Below, one piece after another: positions 1 through 5,702 of a stretch of 6,860 bases of DNA; positions within the stretch are counted from its first letter, which is position 1, and each line of letters opens with the position of its first letter. The DNA comes from an uncultured Clostridia bacterium. Lineage in GTDB: Bacteria > Bacillota > Clostridia > TANB77 > UBA1234. The notes below the pieces were generated by a model. That model searched no databases. It saw nothing but the letters and a program-made list of their open reading frames with translations, and was not told the DNA's origin. Location of the stretch: positions 1 through 6,860 of the forward strand of contig CANQLS010000084.1 in assembly GCA_947624765.1 (NCBI GenBank), given 5' to 3'. A program made the position numbers and the translations under genes.

Positions 1-53
1 AATTTACCAGCTTTCATACACAATCCAAGCATAGAGTATATTTTATCTTCCAC
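1..53 (-). CDS. ylxQ: YlxQ, L7Ae-family RNA-binding protein (5' end only)
   Basis: Only the first ~17 codons are present; the rest lies beyond position 1. The frame reads EDKIYSMLGLCMKAGKL, which resembles the start of YlxQ-type L7Ae/L30e proteins (a LGL..KAGKL motif at the N-terminus). The family binds kink-turn RNA and is a ribosome-associated accessory protein in Firmicutes; its exact role is poorly defined. The gene overlaps the end of rnpM by 11 bases, as expected for translational coupling, and lies in the place it occupies in nusA-ylxR-ylxQ-infB operons. A Shine-Dalgarno AAGGAG lies at 65-70. The start could be GTG at 51-53 or, two codons earlier, TTG at 57-59. The TTG is 5 bases and the GTG 11 bases from the Shine-Dalgarno, so neither is decided. 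Identification rests on few residues plus synteny. Confidence 0.72.
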   Translation of the reverse strand, partial: MEDKIYSMLGLCMKAGK

Positions 54-306
54 TAACAATTTCTCTCCTTAACTCTTCATACAATTTTTCATCTATTTGT
101 GTTTCAAACTCTTTCTCCAGTCGCCTTGATTTTCTTACCTTTTCAAAGCAAGCTTCATCATAACAAATATATGCACCTCTGCCCTCTATTTTTCCTACTT
201 TATCAACAATTATTTTTCCATCTTTTGTCCTAACAATTCTACAAAGCTCATTTTTTTGTTTTGATTCCATACAACCAAGGCATCTCCTCAATGGTAATTT
301 CTTCAT
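43..306 (-). CDS. rnpM: RnpM/YlxR family RNA-binding protein
   Basis: An 87-aa YlxR-family protein (DUF448), full length for the family. Visible signatures are RRCLGC at residues 7-12 and GRGAYIC at 42-48, followed by a basic stretch KVRKSRR (56-62). Cysteines at 9, 12, 48 and 53 could form a metal site, but that is inference. In Bacillus subtilis YlxR has been described as a modulator of RNase P (RnpM) and a nucleoid-associated regulator. The start ATG at 304-306 is preceded by AAAGGGTGAT and lies 11 bases after the nusA stop, so it is cotranscribed with nusA. The 3' end overlaps ylxQ. Family assignment is secure from motifs and gene order; molecular role is by homology. Confidence 0.93.
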   Translation of the reverse strand: MKKLPLRRCLGCMESKQKNELCRIVRTKDGKIIVDKVGKIEGRGAYICYDEACFEKVRKSRRLEKEFETQIDEKLYEELRREIVSGR

Positions 307-317
307 ATTATCACCCT

Positions 318-1364
318 TTATTCGCCTACTTTAATTTGACTTTCACTTTTAATATCAATTTTCCATCCAGTTAATTTAGCTGATAAGCGCGCGTTTTGAC
401 CGTCTTTTCCAATTGCTAGCGATAATTGTCCATCCGGAACTACTACCTTAGAAGATTTATTTTCTTCATCTATATCTACTGCTAAAACAGTAGCTGGACT
501 CAATGCAGATGCAATAAATTGTACTGGATCTTCACTCCACTCTACTACATCAATCTTTTCATCTTTCAATTCATTTAAAATATTTTGAATTCTAGTACCT
601 CTTTGTCCAACACAAGAACCAACAGGATCAATATTTGGATCTTTTGAATAAACTGCAATCTTCGTTCTAGAACCTGCTTCACGCACAATATTTTTAATTT
701 CAATTAAGCCCTCGTAAATTTCAGGAATTTCTAATTCCAATAATCTTTTTACAAAGCCAGGGTGAGTTCTAGAAATCAACATTTGTGGAACGCCTTTACT
801 ACTTTTCTGAACCTCCACTACATAAGCCTTAATTCTATCGTTAACCTGATAAGTTTCACTTGGGATTTGTTCATTTAATGTCATAATACCTTCTATCTTG
901 CCTAAATCTACAATTATAATATTCTTATCAACTTTTTGTACAATACCAGAAACAATTTCTCCTTCTCTATCTGAATACTCCGTGAAAACTATTTCTCTTT
1001 CTGCTTCTCTTATTTTTTGAACAATAACTTGCTTCGCGGTTTGCGCAGAAATCCTTCCAAAATCTTTAGGTGTAATTTCTACTTCAACAATATCTTCTAT
1101 ATTAGCTTTTTTATCTATTTTTCTTGCACTCTCAATATCAATTTCTGTTGCAGGATCCATTACTTCTTCTACAACTTCACGCAAAGAATATACTCTAATT
1201 TCAGCTTTTTCTTCATCAATTACAATTTTCACATTTTCAGATGAATTAAAATTTCTTTTATATGCTGTAACCAAAGCCGTTTCAATAGCATCTAACAAAT
1301 AATCTTTGTGAATTCCTTTCTCAATACTTAGTGCTTCCAATGCTTCAAAAAATTCCTTATTCAT
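318..1364 (-). CDS. nusA: Transcription termination/antitermination factor NusA
   Basis: A 348-aa NusA, close in length to Firmicute NusA and lacking the C-terminal acidic repeats of the longer Escherichia coli protein. Residues ~1-125 form the RNA-polymerase-binding N-terminal domain (NKEFFEALEALSIEKGI at the start). An S1 domain follows at ~134-200 (EGEIVSGIVQKVDKNIIIVDLG). Two KH domains come next: KH1 with GSCVGQRGTRI at 249-259, and KH2 with IGKDGQNARLSAKLTGW at 318-334. The protein binds RNA polymerase and nascent RNA to promote pausing and intrinsic termination. The ATG overlaps the end of rimP by 8 bases, with its Shine-Dalgarno (GGGAGG) inside rimP, which implies translational coupling. 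Bacillus NusA autoregulates its operon through leader termination; the rimP leader hairpin here would suit that. Identity is essentially certain. Confidence 0.98.
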   Translation of the reverse strand: MNKEFFEALEALSIEKGIHKDYLLDAIETALVTAYKRNFNSSENVKIVIDEEKAEIRVYSLREVVEEVMDPATEIDIESARKIDKKANIEDIVEVEITPKDFGRISAQTAKQVIVQKIREAEREIVFTEYSDREGEIVSGIVQKVDKNIIIVDLGKIEGIMTLNEQIPSETYQVNDRIKAYVVEVQKSSKGVPQMLISRTHPGFVKRLLELEIPEIYEGLIEIKNIVREAGSRTKIAVYSKDPNIDPVGSCVGQRGTRIQNILNELKDEKIDVVEWSEDPVQFIASALSPATVLAVDIDEENKSSKVVVPDGQLSLAIGKDGQNARLSAKLTGWKIDIKSESQIKVGE

Positions 1365-1827
1365 TTTCTAATTCCTCCCAATTAAATAAAATTTTTGCAG
1401 ATGCAACATCTTCCAAATTTACATTTTCTTCTTGACCATCATCTAAAGTTATAACTCCATTTTGTATTTTCTTTAGTACCCCAACTAATTCTTTTTTACT
1501 ATTTATTGGTTTAAAAAACTTTACTTCAATTTGCTTACCTATAGCCATTTCATAATGCTTTTCTTCTCGCAAATTTCTTTCTAATCCGCAAGATGAAACT
1601 TCCAAAGAATATGATGTACTAATTGGATCTTGCTCATCTAATATTCCATCAATTGCATTACTAACCTTCTCACAATCATCTAAATCAATGCCTTTTTCTG
1701 CATCAATATAAATTCTCAAAAAATAATCTTTTCCCTCTTTTACATATTCAACGTCATATAATTCGTATCCTAACTCTTCTATAATTGGTAGTACCATATC
1801 ATAGACATTTTTTTCAGTTTTTGTCAT
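1357..1827 (-). CDS. rimP: Ribosome maturation factor RimP
   Basis: A 156-aa RimP (YlxS), the usual Firmicute length. It assists late assembly of the 30S subunit in the cytoplasm. The N-terminal alpha/beta domain contains the family motif YSLEVSSCGLERNLR at residues ~73-87. Many homologs have Pro where this one has Cys80 (SSCG rather than SSPG). The C-terminal beta-barrel is at ~92-150. The ATG at 1825-1827 is preferred to the in-frame GTG at 1843-1845. The extra six codons (VLIGGS) are simply the Shine-Dalgarno AGGAGG at 1832-1837 read as protein. It is the first gene of the rimP-nusA-rnpM-ylxQ operon, behind its own promoter and leader hairpin, and its stop overlaps the nusA start. Confidence 0.96.
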   Translation of the reverse strand: MTKTEKNVYDMVLPIIEELGYELYDVEYVKEGKDYFLRIYIDAEKGIDLDDCEKVSNAIDGILDEQDPISTSYSLEVSSCGLERNLREEKHYEMAIGKQIEVKFFKPINSKKELVGVLKKIQNGVITLDDGQEENVNLEDVASAKILFNWEELENE

Positions 1828-1831
1828 GCTT

Positions 1832-1837
1832 CCTCCT
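1832..1837 (-). promoter_or_regulatory. Ribosome binding site that fixes the rimP start
   Basis: AGGAGG four bases before the ATG at 1825-1827. It decides against the GTG at 1843-1845, which lies upstream of this site. Confidence 0.88.
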
Positions 1838-1845
1838 ATTAACAC

Positions 1846-1873
1846 GAAAGAGCGAGGTCTCCCTCACTCTTCT
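1846..1873 (-). promoter_or_regulatory. rimP leader hairpin, candidate NusA-dependent attenuator
   Basis: On the minus strand AAGAGTGAGG and CCTCGCTCTT pair over 10 bp (one G-U) around the loop GAGA, a GNRA tetraloop; the paired arms are 1848-1857 and 1862-1871. The sequence after the stem is TTCGTGTT, a U-run broken by C and G, so it would be a weak intrinsic terminator. The hairpin ends 10 bases before the rimP Shine-Dalgarno and starts about 20 bases after the predicted transcription start. Known background: the B. subtilis ylxS-nusA leader is terminated in a NusA-dependent way for autoregulation, and such terminators have weak stems or interrupted U-tracts. The role here is inferred; a stability or ribosome-binding element is the alternative. 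Confidence 0.6.
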
Positions 1874-1898
1874 AGTAAATTTTTATTATGCTATGCAT

Positions 1899-1927
1899 AT
1901 TATACTACGGATACACGCACTTGGCAA
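1899..1927 (-). promoter_or_regulatory. Sigma-A-type promoter of the rimP-nusA operon
   Basis: The -35 box TTGCCA (1922-1927) and a perfect -10 box TATAAT (1899-1904) are separated by 17 bases. An A/T-tract just upstream (AAAAAAAGC, TTTTTT) could act as an UP element. Transcription should begin near 1892, giving a leader of about 65 bases before the rimP ATG. Confidence 0.8.
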
Positions 1928-1971
1928 GCTTTTTTTGAAAAAATCTATATTACCAGTCAATATTTCATTGT

Positions 1972-3420
1972 TTATAATTTAGATTTTGCATTTTCAATAA
2001 AATCTTGTAATTCATCTGGCATTTCTAATCTCGGAGAATGTATAGTTTTATAACAAAGCGGATTTGTATTTGCCAATACGTTTTCAATTGTATCTTCTAT
2101 CTCAGGTACTTCTTCCACTAAATTTTGAGCCTTATCATATTCTCCGTTATTAGCGTAATATTTAATTCCATCCGACAAAAATTGTGCATAAACTATATAA
2201 TTATACATAGTATATTTATTTAATGCTAACCTCTTCTTTTCCATTTTTAATGCTTCTTCATATTCTCCTCGGCTCTGCATATCATTTGATATCGCCTCAT
2301 AAGCCCCACTTACATTTTCATTATATCTAAGTGCTTCTTTTGCATATATCAATTGCTCATTCGGCAAAGTTACTTCATATAATATTTCTTGGATAGCCTC
2401 TGTATGCATTGGCAAAACATCTAACACTTTTTTATACTCGCCGCAAGCAAATTCAGCATCACCTATAAACAATATAAAGTAAAAAAGGCTTAACGCAAAC
2501 AGCAAAACAAATTGAAAATTATTTTTCTTTAATTCTATTTTTTCAAAATCAATGAATAATACTAATATTAAAATAAAATATATGTACTCCAAATCAATAT
2601 CAATTAATGAATGACCTAAAATAAAAAGCATTATGATCCTTGAAATAGAATTTTGTTTTTTACTACAAAAAGTATTTAGCAACATAATGAAAATAGCAAT
2701 CACAGGAATTAGACCAACATCTAATGCAACTTGCAAAATAGAATTGTGTACATATTTCGCATCATACACAGCTGTTTGTATTTCTGGCTGTTTATAATAC
2801 CAACCCTCATATCCATATCCAAATGGATTCTCTCTAATAAGTGATATAGAATCTTTATAATACAACAAACGAGTTATAAATTCACTACTTTCAAACATTC
2901 CTACATTAACTCTTTTTTCCATACTTGAAAATAAATATATAGCCGTCAATATAACAATAAAACATAATACAAACAGCAAAACCGTTTTACGATTTTTTTT
3001 ATTTGTAAATACACTAATTAATAATGCCAAAATTGTTAATACGATAATTGCTCTACTATTCGTTAAAATTATCCCTATAAATAAAATAATAGTTGCAACA
3101 AATTCTTTCCACGTAAATTTCTCCTTATTTATTATTATAAATACTCCAATTAGCAAAAATAAGCCATAAGAATTTGCATAATAAAATATTCCTTGCAATC
3201 TATTTTCTACAAATATTCCACTATTTTTACAGAATGATAATATCAAACACAATAACGCAGATGCAACTGCCGAATAAGGTATTTTTTCTAATCTTTTATA
3301 AGTATCAGTATCAAATTGCAAATATAAAATAATAAATAAAATTATCACTAAATTTTTGAAAAATGCTAATAAATTCATTCCTTTGTCAACTGCATAAAAT
3401 TGTACTACTAAGAAGCTCAA
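1972..3420 (-). CDS. O-antigen ligase/polymerase-like membrane protein (main body; N-terminus in another frame)
   Basis: A 482-residue polytopic membrane protein of the O-antigen ligase (WaaL/Wzy_C) type. It has about ten hydrophobic segments. TNSRA at residues 120-124 gives the conserved Arg123. A large extracytoplasmic loop with NPFGYGYEGW (198-207) leads to VHNSILQVALDVG (224-236), whose His225 matches the family's essential His, and HSLIDIDLEY (270-279) also fits. After the last membrane segment, residues ~320-482 form a soluble helical tail rich in A/E/Y that looks TPR-like. The family transfers or polymerises undecaprenyl-linked glycans at the outer face of the membrane. The TTG start at 3418-3420 has no ribosome binding site. 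The frame stays open upstream to 3513 with plausible protein (KLFLPKGKNIIFISIYI), so the real start is the ATG at 3631 in another frame. Restored length would be ~552 aa. Activity is uncertain because of the frameshift. Confidence 0.8.
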   Translation of the reverse strand: MSFLVVQFYAVDKGMNLLAFFKNLVIILFIILYLQFDTDTYKRLEKIPYSAVASALLCLILSFCKNSGIFVENRLQGIFYYANSYGLFLLIGVFIIINKEKFTWKEFVATIILFIGIILTNSRAIIVLTILALLISVFTNKKNRKTVLLFVLCFIVILTAIYLFSSMEKRVNVGMFESSEFITRLLYYKDSISLIRENPFGYGYEGWYYKQPEIQTAVYDAKYVHNSILQVALDVGLIPVIAIFIMLLNTFCSKKQNSISRIIMLFILGHSLIDIDLEYIYFILILVLFIDFEKIELKKNNFQFVLLFALSLFYFILFIGDAEFACGEYKKVLDVLPMHTEAIQEILYEVTLPNEQLIYAKEALRYNENVSGAYEAISNDMQSRGEYEEALKMEKKRLALNKYTMYNYIVYAQFLSDGIKYYANNGEYDKAQNLVEEVPEIEDTIENVLANTNPLCYKTIHSPRLEMPDELQDFIENAKSKL

Positions 3421-3478
3421 TATATATATACTAATAAATATAATATTTTTCCCTTTTGGAAGGAATAATTTTTTATTT

Positions 3479-3631
3479 TTATATATCTGATAACCTGTTC
3501 CTCCGTATGCAGATTAAAGCAAGCAGTGATAAACTCCATATCGGCAATAATCCTTGTAAAAATGGTGCAAAGAAAAATATAATGTCAATCAAATCAATTT
3601 TATTTTCAGCATTTCTCTTTTCTTCAGACAT
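3479..3631 (-). CDS. 5' fragment of the frameshifted O-antigen ligase-like gene
   Basis: Fifty codons from an ATG at 3629-3631 with a strong Shine-Dalgarno GAGGAG (3639-3644, 7-base spacing) to TAA at 3479-3481. The product has a charged start (MSEEKRNAENK) and two hydrophobic stretches (IDIIFFFAPFLQGLL, SLSLLALI), typical of the first membrane segments of O-antigen ligases. Its last ~10 codons (RRNRLSDI) are out of keeping. The next frame over the same bases reads GGTGYQIYKNKKL and runs on into the main body. The two frames overlap only between 3513 and 3482, so a shift equal to one extra base (or two missing) must lie there. Either this is a genuine disrupting mutation or an assembly/sequencing error. 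It begins 18 bases after the SLH gene stop, so the two are cotranscribed. Confidence 0.75.
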   Translation of the reverse strand: MSEEKRNAENKIDLIDIIFFFAPFLQGLLPIWSLSLLALICIRRNRLSDI

Positions 3632-3649
3632 ATATAAACTCCTCAATCT

Positions 3650-5422
3650 TTAGTTTCCGAATACATTTTTTCTAAATAAAGATATATCCTCAGCTGTAAT
3701 TAATCGATTGATATATAGTTTTGGATTATTACGCAAATATACTGTTATATATATTCCCTCTGATTCTTGAAATTGACCATTTATCTCATAACCATCTTTA
3801 TATTCATTTCCAGATTTTCCATTATATTTCAATACTCTTTGTGACGGAATATATTTATTTGGAGAGCTTTCATTTACTGGAGAATATGTATAAGCATACA
3901 AATATTTTCCCCACTTACTTCCCAAATCTATTTCCCCCTGCTCAAAATCAAAAGATATTCCACTAAATGGATTTGAAACTTTTATTGTCTGATAAATGCT
4001 TGTATCTTCTTTTGAAATAACAAAAACATAGTTGCCTGAAAAGTTTTTTCCTATTTCTCCATTCTCACGATAAGATAATTCTCTCTGTTTTGGTTCGTAC
4101 ATTTGAGATATCTCATTTTTAGTATTATAAGAATAATAATATTCTTGCCAATCTTGTCCCAAATTAATAGTTCCTGTTTCTTCGTCATATTCAATATCTG
4201 ATATTTGAATATTTTGATTTGGTAAATTTAATACGTTCATTCTATATAATTCTATATCTTCTGCAGTGATTCGTTGATTAATATATAGTTTTGGATTATT
4301 ACGCAAATATACTGTTATATATACTCCCTCTGATTCTTGGAAATGATCATTTAGCTTATAACCATCTTCATATTCATTTCCAGATTTTCCATTATACTTT
4401 AATACTCTTTGTGACGGAATATATTTATTTGGAGAGCTTTCATTTACCGGAGAATATGTATAAGCATACAAATATTTTCCCCACTTGCTTCCCAAATCTA
4501 TCTCTCCTTGTTCAAAATCAAATAATATCCCTTTAAATGGATTTGAAATTTTTACTGTTTTATATACACTCGTATCCCTTTTGGAAATAACAAAAACATA
4601 GTTCCCTGAAAAGTTAATTCCTATTTCTCCATTTTCACGATAAGATAATTCTCTCTGTTTTGGTTCATACATTTGAGAAATCTTGTTTTTTGTATTATAA
4701 GAATAATAATATTCTTGCCAATCTTGTCCTAAATTAATAGTTCCGGTTTCTTCATCATATTTAAAAGATGGTAATTCTATTTCATTCTTATCTATATCAT
4801 TTATCGCAATTTTCTCTAACTCCTCCATAGTATTTGTTATAAGCATTGAAACCTCAGCACGTGTTAGTCCACCCTTTGGATTAAATGTTCCATCTGCATT
4901 ACCATTCATCAATCCATTTTCTACAGCTATTGCAACATATTTCTTTATATTTTCAGAAATTAAGTCTTTATCAGAAAATTTATTTAATGAACTAAGATTA
5001 TAACTCATATTTTGTAATCCAGCCGCATTTACAATAGCAACAGCCATATCTTCTCTTACAGCATTATCATCTGGCATATACAATACAGAAGTTCCATTTG
5101 TATATCCTGATAAATATCGACTTGCAATTTGTATATAATTATATGCCCAATAATTTTCACTTACATCATCAAATACTACATTACTTGAACTTTGATTTAA
5201 ATTCAATGCAAGAACTAATATTTTAGCAAATTCTGCTCTTGTTATAACATTATCTGGTGCAAAGCTTCCATCTGGATATCCAGAAAGAATTCCTTTTTCT
5301 GTCATTTCTTTAATTGGTTTATATGCCCAATGCTCTGTTGATAAATCCGTATAATTAACTGCTAATACTACAGATGAAAAAATAGTTATCATTATAACTA
5401 AAATTCCTAATGCTTTTTTCAT
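3650..5422 (-). CDS. Three-SLH-domain surface protein with a duplicated C-terminal module
   Basis: A 590-aa exported protein. Residues 1-21 are a signal peptide (MKKALGILVIMITIF then SSVVLA). SLH domains lie at ~24-67 (HWAYKPI, GYPDGSF, TRAE at 61-64), ~84-130 and ~147-196 (GNADGTF, TRAE at 187-190). The second is degenerate, with VRED in place of TRAE. SLH triplets bind secondary cell wall polymer, usually pyruvylated, so the protein should be anchored to the wall surface. After a short linker, residues 220-409 and 410-590 are two copies of one module. Each module itself contains two related ~90-residue halves built on [YF]D.E.G.I.LG..W..Y.Y. I do not recognise this module; its Tyr-rich, beta-looking pattern suggests an extracellular binding or structural domain. 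The start ATG follows AAGGGGG at 5432-5438. The downstream ligase gene begins 18 bases after the stop. Confidence 0.92.
   Translation of the reverse strand: MKKALGILVIMITIFSSVVLAVNYTDLSTEHWAYKPIKEMTEKGILSGYPDGSFAPDNVITRAEFAKILVLALNLNQSSSNVVFDDVSENYWAYNYIQIASRYLSGYTNGTSVLYMPDDNAVREDMAVAIVNAAGLQNMSYNLSSLNKFSDKDLISENIKKYVAIAVENGLMNGNADGTFNPKGGLTRAEVSMLITNTMEELEKIAINDIDKNEIELPSFKYDEETGTINLGQDWQEYYYSYNTKNKISQMYEPKQRELSYRENGEIGINFSGNYVFVISKRDTSVYKTVKISNPFKGILFDFEQGEIDLGSKWGKYLYAYTYSPVNESSPNKYIPSQRVLKYNGKSGNEYEDGYKLNDHFQESEGVYITVYLRNNPKLYINQRITAEDIELYRMNVLNLPNQNIQISDIEYDEETGTINLGQDWQEYYYSYNTKNEISQMYEPKQRELSYRENGEIGKNFSGNYVFVISKEDTSIYQTIKVSNPFSGISFDFEQGEIDLGSKWGKYLYAYTYSPVNESSPNKYIPSQRVLKYNGKSGNEYKDGYEINGQFQESEGIYITVYLRNNPKLYINRLITAEDISLFRKNVFGN
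3653..4195 (-). repeat. Second copy of the 190-residue module in the SLH protein
   Basis: Codons 410-590 repeat codons 220-400 at an exact 570-bp offset. In the stretch 3721-3900 against 4291-4470 I count 10 mismatches in 180 bases, and 46 consecutive bases from 3831 match those from 4401. The last copy is slightly shorter and ends in a diverged tail (FRKNVFGN). Confidence 0.9.
4223..4765 (-). repeat. First copy of the 190-residue module in the SLH protein
   Basis: Codons 220-400, the copy next to the SLH domains. There are no gaps relative to the second copy across the aligned part. Most protein differences are conservative (for example KRDTSVYKTVKIS against KEDTSIYQTIKVS), which points to a fairly recent in-frame tandem duplication kept under constraint. 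Confidence 0.9.
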
Positions 5423-5431
5423 TTGATTTTT

Positions 5432-5438
5432 CCCCCTT
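5432..5438 (-). promoter_or_regulatory. Ribosome binding site of the SLH gene
   Basis: AAGGGGG nine bases before the ATG at 5420-5422. It supports that start, which also gives a well-formed signal peptide. Confidence 0.75.
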
Positions 5439-5511
5439 AATAAAAAAATTTATATAAACGCACTCAAAAGATATTTAGTAATAAAATCAACTAATTTTCT
5501 TTCTTAGATAT

Positions 5512-5538
5512 CAATATTAAATGTTTCACTTAATATCG
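5512..5538 (-). promoter_or_regulatory. Hairpin or palindrome in the SLH gene leader
   Basis: CGATATTAA and TTAATATTG form a 9-bp inverted repeat (one G-U) around a 9-base loop. It is AU-rich and has no following U-tract, so it is not a terminator. It could be an mRNA leader stem or a DNA operator overlapping the start site of the second candidate promoter. It matches no riboswitch I know. Confidence 0.35.
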
Positions 5539-5539
5539 T

Positions 5540-5569
5540 GTTATAACATAGAATTGCAAAACATTTCAA
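5540..5569 (-). promoter_or_regulatory. Weaker second candidate promoter for the SLH gene
   Basis: TTGAAA (5564-5569) and TATAAC (5540-5545) are 18 bases apart. Each box is one base off consensus. In DNA this AT-rich such matches arise easily, so support is limited. Confidence 0.3.
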
Positions 5570-5609
5570 ACTTTCATATCGTTCTCCATTGTGCGTATTT
5601 TATAAAATT

Positions 5610-5637
5610 ATTGTATAATATTGTAACTTTTTGTCAA
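5610..5637 (-). promoter_or_regulatory. Sigma-A-type promoter of the SLH-ligase unit
   Basis: A perfect -35 box TTGACA (5632-5637) and TACAAT (5610-5615) are separated by 16 bases. Transcription would start near 5603, leaving a long leader of about 180 bases before the SLH gene. It lies in the 280-bp gap after the GLUG-repeat gene. I see no convincing terminator and no protein-coding frame of useful size in that gap. Confidence 0.65.
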
Positions 5638-5702
5638 GCTTACCACTCACTTTTCTACACTCAACAAAACGATTTTTGAAATTGTAATAAATTTCTTACC
5701 AA

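Noticed and set aside
1017..1244. Plus-strand open frame opposite nusA
   Set aside because: Phe/Tyr/Asn-rich low-complexity product, the usual antisense shadow of an AT-rich gene; no ribosome binding site and nusA is certain on the other strand.
1928..1971. Terminator for the SLH-ligase unit
   Set aside because: ATATT/AATAT with a following T-run gives only a 5-bp all-AU stem, too weak to call. Read-through into the rimP operon is possible.
3479..3513. Programmed +1 frameshifting in the ligase gene
   Set aside because: There is no prfB-like shift site: the tRNA on ATA before TAA would re-pair poorly after a +1 slip, and the poly-A run comes after the first-frame stop. An indel or sequence error is simpler, although GGAGG in the overlap keeps the idea open.
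3721..4536. Two similar plus-strand open frames (3721-3966 and 4291-4536) that look like paralogs
   Set aside because: They are 570 bp apart because they are antisense shadows of the duplicated module in the SLH gene; they lack ribosome binding sites.
5568..5594. Tiny leader peptide (ATG AAA GTT TGA behind GGAG) in the SLH leader
   Set aside because: A three-codon frame arises easily by chance and no regulatory residues or conserved context can be seen.
5423..5600. Riboswitch, such as c-di-GMP, in the SLH leader
   Set aside because: None of the conserved core sequences of known classes could be found; only one AU-rich stem is present.
5640..5702. Terminator after the GLUG gene
   Set aside because: Only TTG(G)TAA/TTACAA with a bulge is available, followed by a mixed sequence rather than a U-tract.
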